From the NCBI RefSeq assembly GCF_020176715.1, contig NZ_JAIVMF010000014.1, positions 58,691-122,690 of the forward strand: a stretch of DNA of 64,000 nt, in the 5' to 3' direction. Position 1 is the first letter of the stretch, and every line of letters starts with the position of its first letter. This document shows positions 25,764-37,183 of the stretch, one piece after another. The notes under the pieces are model-generated. The model saw nothing but the letters and a program-made list of their open reading frames with translations. It was not told where the DNA came from and searched no databases. The position numbers and the translations under genes were made by a program. The DNA comes from Stappia stellulata. GTDB taxonomy: Bacteria > Pseudomonadota > Alphaproteobacteria > Rhizobiales > Stappiaceae.

Positions 25764-27089
25764 TTACGCGAGAGTCATTTCCAAAAGGTTGGCGAGTTCG
25801 GCATAACCCGCTTCAAGCGATGTCGCCTCGCCCTTGCCCTGGGCCAGGAAGGTTTCCAGCGGCTCATGGCGGCGGATCGCCTCGTCCACCACCGCATCGG
25901 AGCCCCGCCGGTAGGCTCCGAGACGAATGAGCTCTTCCATGTCGGCATAGGTCGACATCAACTGCCTCGCCTTGCGCAGCACGGGTTCGGCTTCGTCCGG
26001 AACGCAGCGCGGCATGGTGCGCGAGACGGATTTGAGCACATTGATCGCCGGATAGCGCCCGCGCTCCGCAATCGCCCGTTCCATGACGATATGCCCGTCG
26101 AGAATGCCGCGCACCGCATCCGCCACCGGCTCGTTGTGATTGTCGCCCTCGACCAGCACCGTGAACAGCCCCGTGATGGTCCCCGTTCCGGCCCGCCCGG
26201 GACCCGCGCGCTCCAGAAGCCGCGGCAACTCGGTGAATACCGTCGGCGTATAGCCCTTGGACGCCGGCGGCTCGCCGATCGACAGGCCGATCTCGCGCTG
26301 GGCCATGGCGAAGCGGGTGACGGAATCCATCATGCACATCACGTTCTTGCCGGCATCGCGGAAATGTTCGGCGACCGTCAGAGTCATATAGGCCGCCTGG
26401 CGGCGCATCAGCACGCTCTCGTCCGAAGTTGCGACCACCACGACGCTGCGTGCTAGGCCTTCCGGCCCCAGATCGTCCTCGATGAACTCCTGGACCTCGC
26501 GGCCGCGTTCGCCGATCAGTCCGATCACCGCCACATCCGCCGCCATGTTGCGCGCGATCATCGACATGAGAACGGACTTTCCGACGCCCGAGCCGGCGAA
26601 AATGCCCATCCGCTGCCCCTGGCAGCAGGTAACGAAGGTGTTGAGCGCCCGCACGCCGAGATCGAGCGGCGGGCCGACCCGGCCGCGCTCGTTGGCCGGC
26701 GGCGGTGTGGAGCGCAGGCGCCGGCCAACCCCGCCGCCGGGAAGCGGTCCCTTGCCGTCGATCGGCTCGCCCATGGCATTCACGACCCGCCCGAGCCAGC
26801 CGTCGCCCGGATAGGCGAGACACTCGCGCGCGGCCAGAACCGCCCGACAGCCCATGCGCACGCCCTCAAGGCCGGCAAACGGCATGCACAAGGCACGCCC
26901 GTCGCGAAATCCGACGACCTCCGCCGGCACCGGACTTCCGCCCTCCCCGCTTTCCACAGCCAGCAGCGCACCGACGCTCATCTCGTGGATCGGGCCGGCG
27001 ACTTCCAGGAGGAGACCCTGCACGGAGACGACCCGGCCGAACACCTCGGCCGACATCAGCGCCTCGATTTCCGCAAAGAGTGGTTCCAT
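25764..27089 (-). CDS. fliI: Flagellum-specific ATP synthase FliI
   Basis: 441 residues of the export ATPase of the flagellar type III system: an N-terminal beta-barrel domain, Walker A AGSGVGKS (165-172), Walker B region [18 protein letters not shown] and later [31 protein letters not shown]. The latter is the F1-beta/FliI signature with the RDI-type catalytic loop. Hydrolysis helps unfold and deliver flagellar subunits. The ATG at 27089 aligns with family starts; the frame stays open to 27230, but that part is unlike FliI. It is divergent from ctrA across a 507-base regulatory region. Confidence 0.95.
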   Translation of the reverse strand: MEPLFAEIEALMSAEVFGRVVSVQGLLLEVAGPIHEMSVGALLAVESGEGGSPVPAEVVGFRDGRALCMPFAGLEGVRMGCRAVLAARECLAYPGDGWLGRVVNAMGEPIDGKGPLPGGGVGRRLRSTPPPANERGRVGPPLDLGVRALNTFVTCCQGQRMGIFAGSGVGKSVLMSMIARNMAADVAVIGLIGERGREVQEFIEDDLGPEGLARSVVVVATSDESVLMRRQAAYMTLTVAEHFRDAGKNVMCMMDSVTRFAMAQREIGLSIGEPPASKGYTPTVFTELPRLLERAGPGRAGTGTITGLFTVLVEGDNHNEPVADAVRGILDGHIVMERAIAERGRYPAINVLKSVSRTMPRCVPDEAEPVLRKARQLMSTYADMEELIRLGAYRRGSDAVVDEAIRRHEPLETFLAQGKGEATSLEAGYAELANLLEMTLA

Positions 27090-27596
27090 CTCTTTAGCCG
27101 GCCTCCTCGCCGTAACAGGCAAAACCCGCGCAAGTGTGAACGCCCGGACACGTTTCGGCAATTCCGGGAAAGCGGTAATCTTCCGCGGGATCCCGCCGTT
27201 TTCGCGGCCCGGCACGCCAATCGTTAACACGCCCTATCCGAACAATATGCATCAAGGTAACGTATCGTTTACGAGTTTGGTTAATCTTGATCGTGAGGGC
27301 GTTTTGGATGGTGAGCCGTTCTGAGGCCCGTGCCCGGCGTAGAGGTTGAGTCGCATGAGTCGGTTCGTCCGGCTTGTTAATGTGAAACTTGAAGATTTAG
27401 CGGAAAGAATTTCCACCGGATTTTCAAGGAATTGGGAAAGTTTCCCAATCTGGCCTCATCGGTGCTTGCAGGTGTGAATCAGAATTTGTTAACCATTGTC
27501 TCACAGAGTGAGTCGAGGGTTAATCCACAGTCCTTCGCACCGGGAGCGTATCCGCCGGCGCGGCTTGCCCAGGATAGGCAAACATAGGGGATTGGC
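27090..27596. promoter_or_regulatory. fliI-ctrA intergenic control region
   Basis: 507 AT-enriched bases with dense signals. Four GANTC (CcrM methylation) sites lie at 27348, 27357, 27476 and 27510. CtrA-like TTAA half-sites are at 27224 (GTTAAC), 27281, 27377, 27489 (TTAACCAT) and 27520. A 19-bp palindrome is at 27431-27449. In Caulobacter, ctrA transcription is controlled by GANTC methylation and by CtrA itself, so this arrangement is as expected, although no full TTAA-N7-TTAA box was found here. Confidence 0.7.
27431..27449. promoter_or_regulatory. 19-bp palindrome in the ctrA upstream region
   Basis: ATTGGGAAA-G-TTTCCCAAT is a perfect 9-bp inverted repeat around one central base, 148 bases before the ctrA start. 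A one-base loop cannot fold as RNA, so it reads as a DNA-binding site for a dimer. I do not recognise the regulator. Confidence 0.5.
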
Positions 27597-28286
27597 ATGC
27601 GTGTCCTGTTGATCGAGGATGACAGCGCCACGGCGCAGAGCATCGAACTGATGCTCAAGTCAGAAAACTTCAACGTCTATACGACGGATCTTGGCGAGGA
27701 AGGTATCGACCTCGGCAAACTCTACGACTACGACATCATCATGTTGGATCTCAATCTTCCCGATATGTCGGGTTACGAGGTTCTGCGGACGTTGCGCGTG
27801 GCGAAGGTAAAGACTCCGATCCTCATCCTCTCCGGCCTGGCCGGGATAGAGGACAAGGTTCGCGGTCTTGGGTTCGGCGCAGACGATTACATGACCAAGC
27901 CGTTCCACAAGGACGAGCTTGTCGCGCGCATTCATGCGATTGTGCGCCGCTCCAAGGGCCATGCACAGTCGGTCATCACGACCGGCGATCTTGTGGTCAA
28001 TCTGGACACCAAGACGGTGGAGGTATCCGGTCAGCGGGTGCATCTGACCGGCAAGGAGTACCAGATGCTCGAACTGCTCTCCCTGCGCAAGGGAACCACG
28101 CTCACCAAGGAGATGTTCCTGAACCATCTCTACGGCGGCATGGACGAGCCGGAGCTCAAGATTATCGACGTCTTCATCTGCAAGCTTCGCAAGAAGCTCG
28201 CCGCGGCGACGTCGGGAAAAAACTATATCGAGACTGTCTGGGGCCGCGGCTACGTGCTGCGCGAGCCCGAGGAGAAAGCCGCCTGA
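27597..28286 (+). CDS. ctrA: Cell-cycle master response regulator CtrA
   Basis: 229 residues: an N-terminal receiver with D8, D9 and the phosphoacceptor D51 in [15 protein letters not shown], the conserved K (TKPF) near 102, and an OmpR-type winged helix near 125-220. The receiver text [22 protein letters not shown] is close to Rhizobiales CtrA. The C terminus ends in two alanines, which in Caulobacter contribute to ClpXP degradation. CtrA controls cell-cycle, motility and envelope genes after phosphorylation through CckA-ChpT. chpT, fliI and che genes are all within 8 kb. Confidence 0.97.
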   Translation: MRVLLIEDDSATAQSIELMLKSENFNVYTTDLGEEGIDLGKLYDYDIIMLDLNLPDMSGYEVLRTLRVAKVKTPILILSGLAGIEDKVRGLGFGADDYMTKPFHKDELVARIHAIVRRSKGHAQSVITTGDLVVNLDTKTVEVSGQRVHLTGKEYQMLELLSLRKGTTLTKEMFLNHLYGGMDEPELKIIDVFICKLRKKLAAATSGKNYIETVWGRGYVLREPEEKAA

Positions 28287-28332
28287 GGGCAGCATTCCCC
28301 CGGTCGGCTCCTGGTTGTCGCTATTGGAAAGG

Positions 28333-28348
28333 CCCCGCTCCGGCGGGG
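28333..28348 (+). terminator. Hairpin downstream of ctrA
   Basis: CCCCGC-TCCG-GCGGGG is a 6-bp GC stem with a 4-base loop, 46 bases after the ctrA stop, followed by TCTTGCCGTTT. This is a plausible intrinsic terminator with a weak T tract. Confidence 0.6.
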
Positions 28349-28513
28349 TCTTGCCGTTTCGGCCGGGCCCGATCGCAACTGGTGGCTCCATGGTGCCGAC
28401 GCAAAGACCGGCGGACGTGCCCGAATTGTCCAGGCGTATTTGACACATCTCAAGGCTGCCTGACCTGCTGCTTCCTATTGTTTCAGAATCTTGAAACCAA
28501 AAGGAAGATTGCA

Positions 28514-28969
28514 ATGTCGAGACTGACCGCCATCGTGTTGGCGATCCTCATGGCCATGGTTTTGTCGGTTCCGGTGGCAAGCGCTGAGACGGACAAGACC
28601 GCCGGGCTCTTCGTCAATCTGACGAGCGACGACACATGGGGCGCCGCCAAGGCCATTTCATTCGCTCACCAGCGTGTTCTCAAGGGCGGCCATTCGCCGG
28701 TTGCCATCTGGCTGAACGTACGCGGGGTCTATCTGGCGGACAAGAAACGGCCGTCGCACGTGCATGGCCTGATGCGCTCTCAAAACCTCTCGATCCAGGA
28801 CATGTTGACCGCCTTCATGGCGGATGGCGGACGCGTGATCATGTGCGCAGCCTGTTCAAAGGCGGCCGGCCTAACTCTTGAGGACTATATCGACGGCGTC
28901 GAGATGGGGTCTTGGACTCTGGTGGAAAGCCTGCTGTTCGATCCGGCGGTCAAAACGCTCTCCTGGTAG
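28514..28969 (+). CDS. Exported DsrE-like protein
   Basis: 151 residues. A signal peptide (MSRLTAIVLAILMAMVLSVPVASA, cleavage after residue 24) precedes a DsrE/DsrF-like alpha/beta domain: GLFVNLTSDDTWGAAKAISFAHQ at the start and GGRVIMCAACSKAAGL carrying C111-x2-C114. DsrE-type proteins bind or transfer sulfur via a cysteine; here the domain is periplasmic, and its substrate is unknown. AGGAAG lies six bases before the ATG at 28514. It is between ctrA and cheR, convergent with the che operon. Confidence 0.75.
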   Translation: MSRLTAIVLAILMAMVLSVPVASAETDKTAGLFVNLTSDDTWGAAKAISFAHQRVLKGGHSPVAIWLNVRGVYLADKKRPSHVHGLMRSQNLSIQDMLTAFMADGGRVIMCAACSKAAGLTLEDYIDGVEMGSWTLVESLLFDPAVKTLSW

Positions 28970-29020
28970 CCAAGGGTCGGCAATCTCCGCCAGCGGAGCC
29001 GGGGTGACGTGCAATGCAAT

Positions 29021-29046
29021 ACGGCCGGCGTAAGAACGCCGGCCGT
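29021..29046. terminator. Bidirectional terminator between DsrE-like gene and cheR
   Basis: ACGGCCGGCG (29021-29030) and CGCCGGCCGT (29037-29046) form a perfect 10-bp stem with loop TAAGAA. It lies between convergent stops. It shares the ACGGCCGG core with hairpins at 49501 and 61206. Confidence 0.75.
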
Positions 29047-29085
29047 TGATATGTCGAGAAACGGTCCCGATCGAAACACACACAC

Positions 29086-29949
29086 TCAGCCGGCGGCGGA
29101 AAACCTGTTGCGCACAGCCGTGACGCCCATCTGGCCGGCCGTTGCCGTTTGATACAGGCCGCGGTGGTCGGGAACGGGACGGAAGGCATCGGTCAGTCCG
29201 ACGACCGTCTCCGCCGCACCAAGCACCAGATAGCCGTCGCTCGGCATCTGCTTCGCCATGCGCTGCAGCACATCGACCTTGGTCGGCTGGTCGAAATAGA
29301 TCAGCACGTTACGGCAGAAGAGAATGTCGAAGGTGCCAAGCGTGGAAAAGCTCTCCAGCAGATTGAGCTTGCGCCACTGCACCATCGCGCGGATGTCCGG
29401 ATTGACCTGCCAGAGGTCGCCCTTCTGGGTGAAGTATTTCAGCAGCATCTGGATCGGCAGGCCGCGCTGGACCTCGAACTGGCTGTAGATGCCGTTGCGC
29501 GCCTTGTCCAGAACCTCGCTCGACAGGTCGGTGCCGAGGATCTCGACGCGAAAGCCGCCGACCTTCTGGGCTTCTTCCTTCAGACAGATCGCCAGCGAAT
29601 AGGGTTCCTGACCGGTGGAGGCGGCCGCGCACCAGATGCGGATCGTGCGCCGGTCGGCCCGCGCCTTCAGCATCGCCGGCAACATCGTCTCGCGGAAATG
29701 CTTGAACGGCGTGGTGTCGCGGAAAAAGAAGGATTCATTCGTGGTCATCGCCTCGACCACGTCGGACGCGATCTGCGTCGCGCCGGGCCGCTGCATCGCC
29801 TGAACGAGTTCGGACAGGCCGGCAAAGCCATGCCGGCGCGCGACCGGAAGCAGCCGGCTTTCCACAAGGTACTGTTTCTCGTTGCTCAGCACGAGCCCGG
29901 ACTGGGATTTCAGGTACTGCTTGAGATACTCGAACTGGGACGCAATCAC
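29086..29949 (-). CDS. cheR: Chemotaxis protein methyltransferase CheR
   Basis: 287 residues: an N-terminal helical CheR_N domain, then the SAM-dependent methyltransferase domain with IRIWCAAASTGQEPYSLAI (SAM-binding loop), LGTDLSSEVLDKARNG and DILFCRNVLIYFD. It methylates glutamates on chemoreceptors to reset sensitivity. It is the last gene of the che operon and overlaps cheB by four bases. No NWETF-type receptor tail is needed for this call. No receptor gene is present in the window. Confidence 0.96.
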   Translation of the reverse strand: MIASQFEYLKQYLKSQSGLVLSNEKQYLVESRLLPVARRHGFAGLSELVQAMQRPGATQIASDVVEAMTTNESFFFRDTTPFKHFRETMLPAMLKARADRRTIRIWCAAASTGQEPYSLAICLKEEAQKVGGFRVEILGTDLSSEVLDKARNGIYSQFEVQRGLPIQMLLKYFTQKGDLWQVNPDIRAMVQWRKLNLLESFSTLGTFDILFCRNVLIYFDQPTKVDVLQRMAKQMPSDGYLVLGAAETVVGLTDAFRPVPDHRGLYQTATAGQMGVTAVRNRFSAAG

Positions 29950-31163
29950 CTGAGACCTCCACTCAACAAACTGACGACCTTCGGCCCGATCCTGGAGATC
30001 GGGAGAATGTCGCTACACAAACCCGTGTGGGCCGCTGCTCCAGGCATGCCCCAGACGACGCTGCTGGCTTCGTCCTGGGCAATAATGCTTCCGCCACCTG
30101 CGGAGATCGTCCGCACGCCGTTGGCGCCGTCATGGCCCATGCCGGTCAAAACGATCGCAAGCGTTGCCGAGCCGAAGACCTTGGCCACGCTGTCGAACAG
30201 GGGATCGACGGCCGGCTTGCAGAAGTTGATCGGCGGCCCGTCCTCCAGACAGGCGACCGGCTGGCCGCCGTCCTTTTTCAAGATCATGTGCTTGCCGCCC
30301 GGCGCGACGTAGATATGGCCGGGCTTGAGCACCTCGCCGTCCTCGGCTTCCTTCGCCGGACGCATCGCCGCCTTTGCAAGATGCTCGGCCAGGATCGCCG
30401 TGAAGGTCGGCGGCATGTGCTGTGTCACCACGACGGGCACGTCGCGGATCGCCGTTCCGATCTCGCTGAGCACCTGCTGCAAGGCCTGCGGACCGCCGGT
30501 CGAGGATCCGATCGCGACGATGCGCGGCTTGACGTTCGAATAGGGCCGCGTTTTCAGCGCCGGCTTCGCGGCGACCGGAGCCGGCGCCGCCGCCATGCGG
30601 CTGTAGCCTTGCGCGGCGGTGGCCGCGCGCGAGACCGGCATCTGCGACACCGTCTGGCCGGCGCTCGTCTGCGCACGCATCTGGCGACCGCCGAGCGGGC
30701 GCGATGCCCTGCGGCGTTCGCCGAGCGCCTTGATCTTCTCGATCAGCTCGCGCCGGAAATCGACGGAGGTGGTGACCTCGCTGGTGGATTCCGGCTTGGG
30801 GACATAGTCCTGCGCCCCGAGCGAGAGCGCCCGCAGGCTGATTTCCGCGTTGCGCCGCGTCAGCGTCGAGGCCATCACGACGATTAGGTCGCGTTTCTTC
30901 TTCAGCATCAGAGGAAGGGCGGTGAGACCGTCCATCTCCGGCATCTCGATGTCGAGAACGACGACATCGGGATTGCTCCGTTCAATATCATCGACGGCGA
31001 GCTTGCCGTTGCGGTGCGAGGCGACGAGATGCAGGGCCGGGTCTGCCTCGACCCAGCGGCTGAGCAGTCCGCGAATGACCACGGAATCGTCCACGACCAT
31101 GACGCGGACACGATCCGGGTTGGCGCCGCCTTGTGGAAGCGACGCAGATGGAGAAGCGATCAT
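29946..31163 (-). CDS. cheB: Chemotaxis methylesterase/glutamine deamidase CheB
   Basis: 405 residues: a receiver domain (D71 as phosphoacceptor in VVLDIEMPEMDGL), a linker of about 80 residues rich in Ala, Arg and Gln, and the CheB esterase domain with IGSSTGGPQAL (catalytic Ser), TQHMPPTFT (catalytic His) and LTGMGHDGANG (catalytic Asp). It removes receptor methyl groups when phosphorylated by CheA. The linker is longer than in enterobacterial CheB. It lies 22 bases after cheY. Confidence 0.96.
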   Translation of the reverse strand: MIASPSASLPQGGANPDRVRVMVVDDSVVIRGLLSRWVEADPALHLVASHRNGKLAVDDIERSNPDVVVLDIEMPEMDGLTALPLMLKKKRDLIVVMASTLTRRNAEISLRALSLGAQDYVPKPESTSEVTTSVDFRRELIEKIKALGERRRASRPLGGRQMRAQTSAGQTVSQMPVSRAATAAQGYSRMAAAPAPVAAKPALKTRPYSNVKPRIVAIGSSTGGPQALQQVLSEIGTAIRDVPVVVTQHMPPTFTAILAEHLAKAAMRPAKEAEDGEVLKPGHIYVAPGGKHMILKKDGGQPVACLEDGPPINFCKPAVDPLFDSVAKVFGSATLAIVLTGMGHDGANGVRTISAGGGSIIAQDEASSVVWGMPGAAAHTGLCSDILPISRIGPKVVSLLSGGLR

Positions 31164-31185
31164 GTAACGGACCCCGCAAGGGTGA

Positions 31186-31551
31186 CTAGATAAGCCCGGC
31201 TTCCTGGAACTTCGCTTCCACGATGTCCTTGTCGAAAGGCTTCATGATGTATTCGTTCGCCCCGGCACGCATGGCGCGCGTGATATGGGCGACGTCGTTC
31301 TCCGTGGTGCAGAAGACGACGATCGGCTGGTCGCCGCCCTCCTCGCGCCGAAGCGACAACAGGAACTCAAGACCGTCCATTTCCGGCATGTTCCAGTCGA
31401 GCAGGATGGCGTCCGGCATCTGCTGTCGGCAGGCCTCGAGCGCCTTGAGGCCGTCCTCGGCTTCCGAAATGGAGAACTCGAGGTCCTCCAGAATGCGGCG
31501 CGCCACCTTGCGGATCACGCTGGAATCGTCGACGACGAGACAATGCTTCAT
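31186..31551 (-). CDS. cheY: Single-domain response regulator CheY
   Basis: 121 residues, a lone receiver: acidic pair D8/D9, phosphoacceptor D52 in ILLDWNMPEMDG, T/S site in VVFCTTEND and the conserved Lys in MKPFDK. The WNMPxMDG signature is characteristic of CheY. Phospho-CheY should act on the flagellar motor or serve as a phosphate sink. It sits between cheW and cheB. No CheZ is seen, which is normal for alphaproteobacteria. Confidence 0.95.
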   Translation of the reverse strand: MKHCLVVDDSSVIRKVARRILEDLEFSISEAEDGLKALEACRQQMPDAILLDWNMPEMDGLEFLLSLRREEGGDQPIVVFCTTENDVAHITRAMRAGANEYIMKPFDKDIVEAKFQEAGLI

Positions 31552-31608
31552 TTCAGTTTCTCCCGAGTGCCGAACATCGGCAGGTCGTTCCCAGGGACGA
31601 GAGGCCGA

Positions 31609-32087
31609 TCAGGCCGCGGCCTTGGGCTGTTCCACCATCGCGGAGAACAGCCGGGCAACGTCGAGGATGATCATCAGCTTGCCGTCCAGGCGATGAACGC
31701 CGCCGGAGATCTCGGCCCAGCGCTTGTCCAGATTGGACGGGTTCGGCTCCTGCGAGGACGAGGAAAGCCGCAGCACCTCGCCGACGGAGTCGATCACCAG
31801 TCCGTAGCTCTCACCCTTCTGCTCGATGCCGACGGCCATCACCTGCGATCCCTCGTCGCGTTCGGGAAGATGCAGCAGCTTGCGCATGTCGATGGCGGTG
31901 ACGATCCGGCCGCGGAGGTTCAAGACGCCGGCGACCTGCGGAGCGGCCAGAGGCACGCGGGTAACCCGTTCGGGCACGAACACATCGTGCACCTGGCTGA
32001 TCGGCAGACCGAACAGCTGCCCTCCGATCACGACGGTCACATACTGGATGACCTCGTCGGCATTGGACGCGTGATTGTCGTTGTTGC

Positions 32088-32091
<4 letters not shown>
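31609..32091 (-). CDS. cheW: Chemotaxis coupling protein CheW
   Basis: 160 residues of a single CheW domain (YVTVVIGGQLFGLPISQVHDVFVPERVTRVP, then GVLNLRGRIVTAIDMRKLL and a V-D-S-V-G-E-V motif). It links chemoreceptors to CheA in the signalling array. Its start overlaps the cheA stop by four bases, so the two are translationally coupled. Confidence 0.95.
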
Positions 32092-34847
<2,756 letters not shown>

Positions 34848-34880
34848 GGTCAAACTCACCCGACTGGTTACTGGTACACA

Positions 34881-34900
34881 GCCCGGATCTAAGTCCGGGC
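34881..34900 (-). promoter_or_regulatory. Hairpin in the cheA leader
   Basis: GCCCGGA (34881-34887) and TCCGGGC (34894-34900) form a 7-bp stem with a 6-base loop about 34 bases before the cheA start. Its position in the 5' leader suggests an RNA element or chance structure; no T-run is present. Confidence 0.3.
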
Positions 34901-34938
34901 AACCCATCCCTCGTCGAAGAGCATGCCGCCGAAACAGT

Positions 34939-34953
34939 TAAGATAAATTGAAA
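34939..34953. promoter_or_regulatory. Near-consensus CtrA box upstream of cheA
   Basis: Read on the minus strand, TTCA-N7-TTAAC matches the CtrA consensus TTAA-N7-TTAAC with one mismatch, about 92-106 bases before the cheA start. CtrA is encoded 7 kb away, and motility genes are standard CtrA targets. Confidence 0.5.
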
Positions 34954-34978
34954 CCAGAGAACTACGTCTGGCGCTAAA

Positions 34979-35623
34979 TTACGCCACAGAGGCCGCAGTA
35001 ATTTTTACGCCGTCTTCTTCCTTAACGACCTCTAAATTCATTCCCGATTCCCGTGCAAGAAGCGCTGCATACACGGGCTGCACCGTATGGGCGTCGATCC
35101 GCTCCGGTTCGTTGCCAGCCATCATGTCGAGCACCAGCGCCGGCACCTTGGTCGTCGAGCCGGTGACCTTGAGTTCGAAGGTCGGCGACTGGGGTTCGCC
35201 CTGCATCGTGACGGTGATCAGACCGCCGCGCGGAACGCACTGGTTCGCGAGCAGAATGAGGTTGAGGAGCAGCTTGACCCGGTTCTTGGGCATCAAGAGG
35301 CGCGGCACCTGCCATTCGAGGTCCGCCTTTTCATTGGCCAGGAACCCGGCGGCGACCGACTGCGCGTCTCCGAGATCGATCTCGGCTCCGGCGGAGCCCG
35401 CCGCCCCGAAGGCCAGACGCGCGAACTGGAGCTTCGCGGAGGCCTGGCGGGCGCTCTTGCGAATCAACTCCATCGCGAATTCCTTCATGTCGCCGCTGTC
35501 TTCCTCGTCGAGGACTTCAAGGCCGTTGGTGATGGCCCCCACCGGCGAGATGATGTCGTGGCAAACGCGGCTTGCAACAAGGGCTGCAAGGTCCAGGGCG
35601 CTGAGATCGTCGATGGCGGTCAT
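34979..35623 (-). CDS. chpT: Histidine phosphotransferase ChpT
   Basis: 214 residues. The N-terminal helical hairpin carries the phosphorylated H22 in SRVCHDIISPVGAITNGLEVL, the defining ChpT motif, and is followed by a degenerate ATPase-like domain. ChpT passes phosphate from the CckA hybrid kinase to CtrA and CpdR. It is transcribed in the same direction as the che genes, 131 bases upstream of cheA, so it may be co-transcribed with them. The ctrA gene is 6.7 kb away. Confidence 0.95.
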   Translation of the reverse strand: MTAIDDLSALDLAALVASRVCHDIISPVGAITNGLEVLDEEDSGDMKEFAMELIRKSARQASAKLQFARLAFGAAGSAGAEIDLGDAQSVAAGFLANEKADLEWQVPRLLMPKNRVKLLLNLILLANQCVPRGGLITVTMQGEPQSPTFELKVTGSTTKVPALVLDMMAGNEPERIDAHTVQPVYAALLARESGMNLEVVKEEDGVKITAASVA

Positions 35624-35818
35624 GCGGTCGTCCTCGAATGGGGCTGTCCGTCGATGGCGGAGGTGGCGCGCGTTTTCACAGTGATTCGCGAAACACTGAA
35701 AGGGTTACACTTGGCATCGCGCACTGCCAAGCGAACCGGGCGTCCGAGAACGTCAGAAAAGCGGGCGATTGCCGGCCGAGGACCGGGAAGGTAGGCCGCA
35801 AACCCGTCTTCGCCTCGG

Positions 35819-36313
35819 CTACGGGTTGCTGCCGCGGCGACCGACACAGCCAAGCCGCGCGGCATTGCCCTTGGCCGCGCCCATCTGGCTCTGCGGATCG
35901 GCCAGGAAGAGAAACCGGTTGATCTCCGAGTGAAACAGCAGGAGGTCGCCGTCGTAGAGGGCGAAGATCATCGGATTGCCCTCGGTCACGAATCCGTCGG
36001 CCAGCGCCACCGGGTCGCAGCCGGCCAGATGCGGGGCATAGACTTCCGGGTCAGCCTCGAACGCGGCCCGGTTGCCCTCGTTGACGAACACCCAGATGGT
36101 CCCGCCCCAGCGCAATTCATGACGCGGAAGACCCTCAAGCGGCTGACGGGCGATGAAATAGGCGACCGGATCCTGTCCGCCGAGCGCATAGCCGCTCATC
36201 ATGTCGGTGGCGTAATCCTGCGCGTACGCCCCCGGTCCGCCCGAAAACAGGGCGACAACGGCCGCGGCTGCCCGCCACCATAATGTCTTCGGAATTCGAT
36301 TACACTCTGACAC
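35819..36313 (-). CDS. Exported YHS-domain protein
   Basis: About 164 residues if the GTG at 36313 is the start: a basic N terminus, hydrophobic core (WWRAAAAVVALFSGG) and AYA-Q cleavage, then a YHS domain (ALGGQDPVAYFIARQPLEG, RWGGTIWVFVNEGNRAAFEADPEVYAPHLAGCD). YHS domains are small metal-associated folds; the conserved YGGYC is replaced by LAGCD. The frame is open further upstream to 36388 without a good Shine-Dalgarno, so the start is uncertain. It diverges from eipA across 165 bases. Confidence 0.75.
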   Translation of the reverse strand: MSECNRIPKTLWWRAAAAVVALFSGGPGAYAQDYATDMMSGYALGGQDPVAYFIARQPLEGLPRHELRWGGTIWVFVNEGNRAAFEADPEVYAPHLAGCDPVALADGFVTEGNPMIFALYDGDLLLFHSEINRFLFLADPQSQMGAAKGNAARLGCVGRRGSNP

Positions 36314-36478
36314 CGAATCAACTCCGACGAATGCGACGGACCGAATGTGCACCGCGACCATCCGCCTGGCCACCTTTGCCATCGACACCGGCTTTGGTCA
36401 TCCGCATTCCGCCCGTCCATTGCCTGTCGGTGCGCCACGCGTCGCACAAGCGCCCCCCAGTCTGAGAGGACACTAAAC

Positions 36479-37084
36479 ATGATTCCGCACCGCGCGTCCG
36501 CTTCCCGCGTTTCCCTGCGCTCCGGCTTTCGGGCCATGGCCCTTGCCCTTGTTGTTGCGATGACGGTTGTCCTGGCCCCTCCCGCCAGCGCACAGCAGCC
36601 CGAGCAATACAGCCAGGACGAGCTTCTCAACGCCGGCCACCGCTTCTTCGGCCAGATCTCCGGCGGTCTCGCCTCGGTGATCGAACGCGCGGTTTCGCAA
36701 TACGGCCAGCCGAACGGCTATATTCTCGGCGAAGAGGGTTCCGGCGCCCTGCTTGCGGGCGCGCGCTACGGCGAGGGTCAGCTCTACACCCGCAACGCCG
36801 GCACCCATAAGGTCTTCTGGCAGGGGCCGTCCTTTGGCTGGGACGTGGGCGCCGACGGTGCCCGGACGATGATGCTCGTCTACAATCTGCCCGATACCGA
36901 TGCGATCATGCGCCGCTATGTTGGCGTTGCCGGATCGGCCTATCTCGTCGGTGGCTTCGGCATGACCGTGCTGTCGAACCACGACATCTATGTCGTCCCG
37001 GTCCGCGCAGGGGTCGGTGCCCGGCTCGGTGTCAATGTCGGCTACCTCAAGTTCACCCCCGAGCCGACATGGAACCCGTTCTGA
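36479..37084 (+). CDS. eipA: DUF1134 periplasmic envelope-integrity protein (EipA-like)
   Basis: 201 residues: a signal peptide (basic start, MALALVVAMTVVLAPPASA) and a DUF1134 domain with YGQPNGYILGEEGSGA, SFGWDVGADGARTMMLVYNLP and a glycine-rich C-terminal beta part. Brucella EipA, from this family, supports envelope stress resistance, and its gene lies near chpT and ctrA as I recall; the same neighbourhood is seen here. GAGAGGA lies nine bases before the ATG at 36479. The ligand is unknown. Confidence 0.88.
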   Translation: MIPHRASASRVSLRSGFRAMALALVVAMTVVLAPPASAQQPEQYSQDELLNAGHRFFGQISGGLASVIERAVSQYGQPNGYILGEEGSGALLAGARYGEGQLYTRNAGTHKVFWQGPSFGWDVGADGARTMMLVYNLPDTDAIMRRYVGVAGSAYLVGGFGMTVLSNHDIYVVPVRAGVGARLGVNVGYLKFTPEPTWNPF

Positions 37085-37183
37085 CGGCATCCGCCGGCGA
37101 CCCCGCGCGCAGCTCCCGCTTGGCGGAAGACCGCACGTCAGGTAAGCATCAGGTAGGAAGACGGGATCGAAGTCGGCGGAGAC

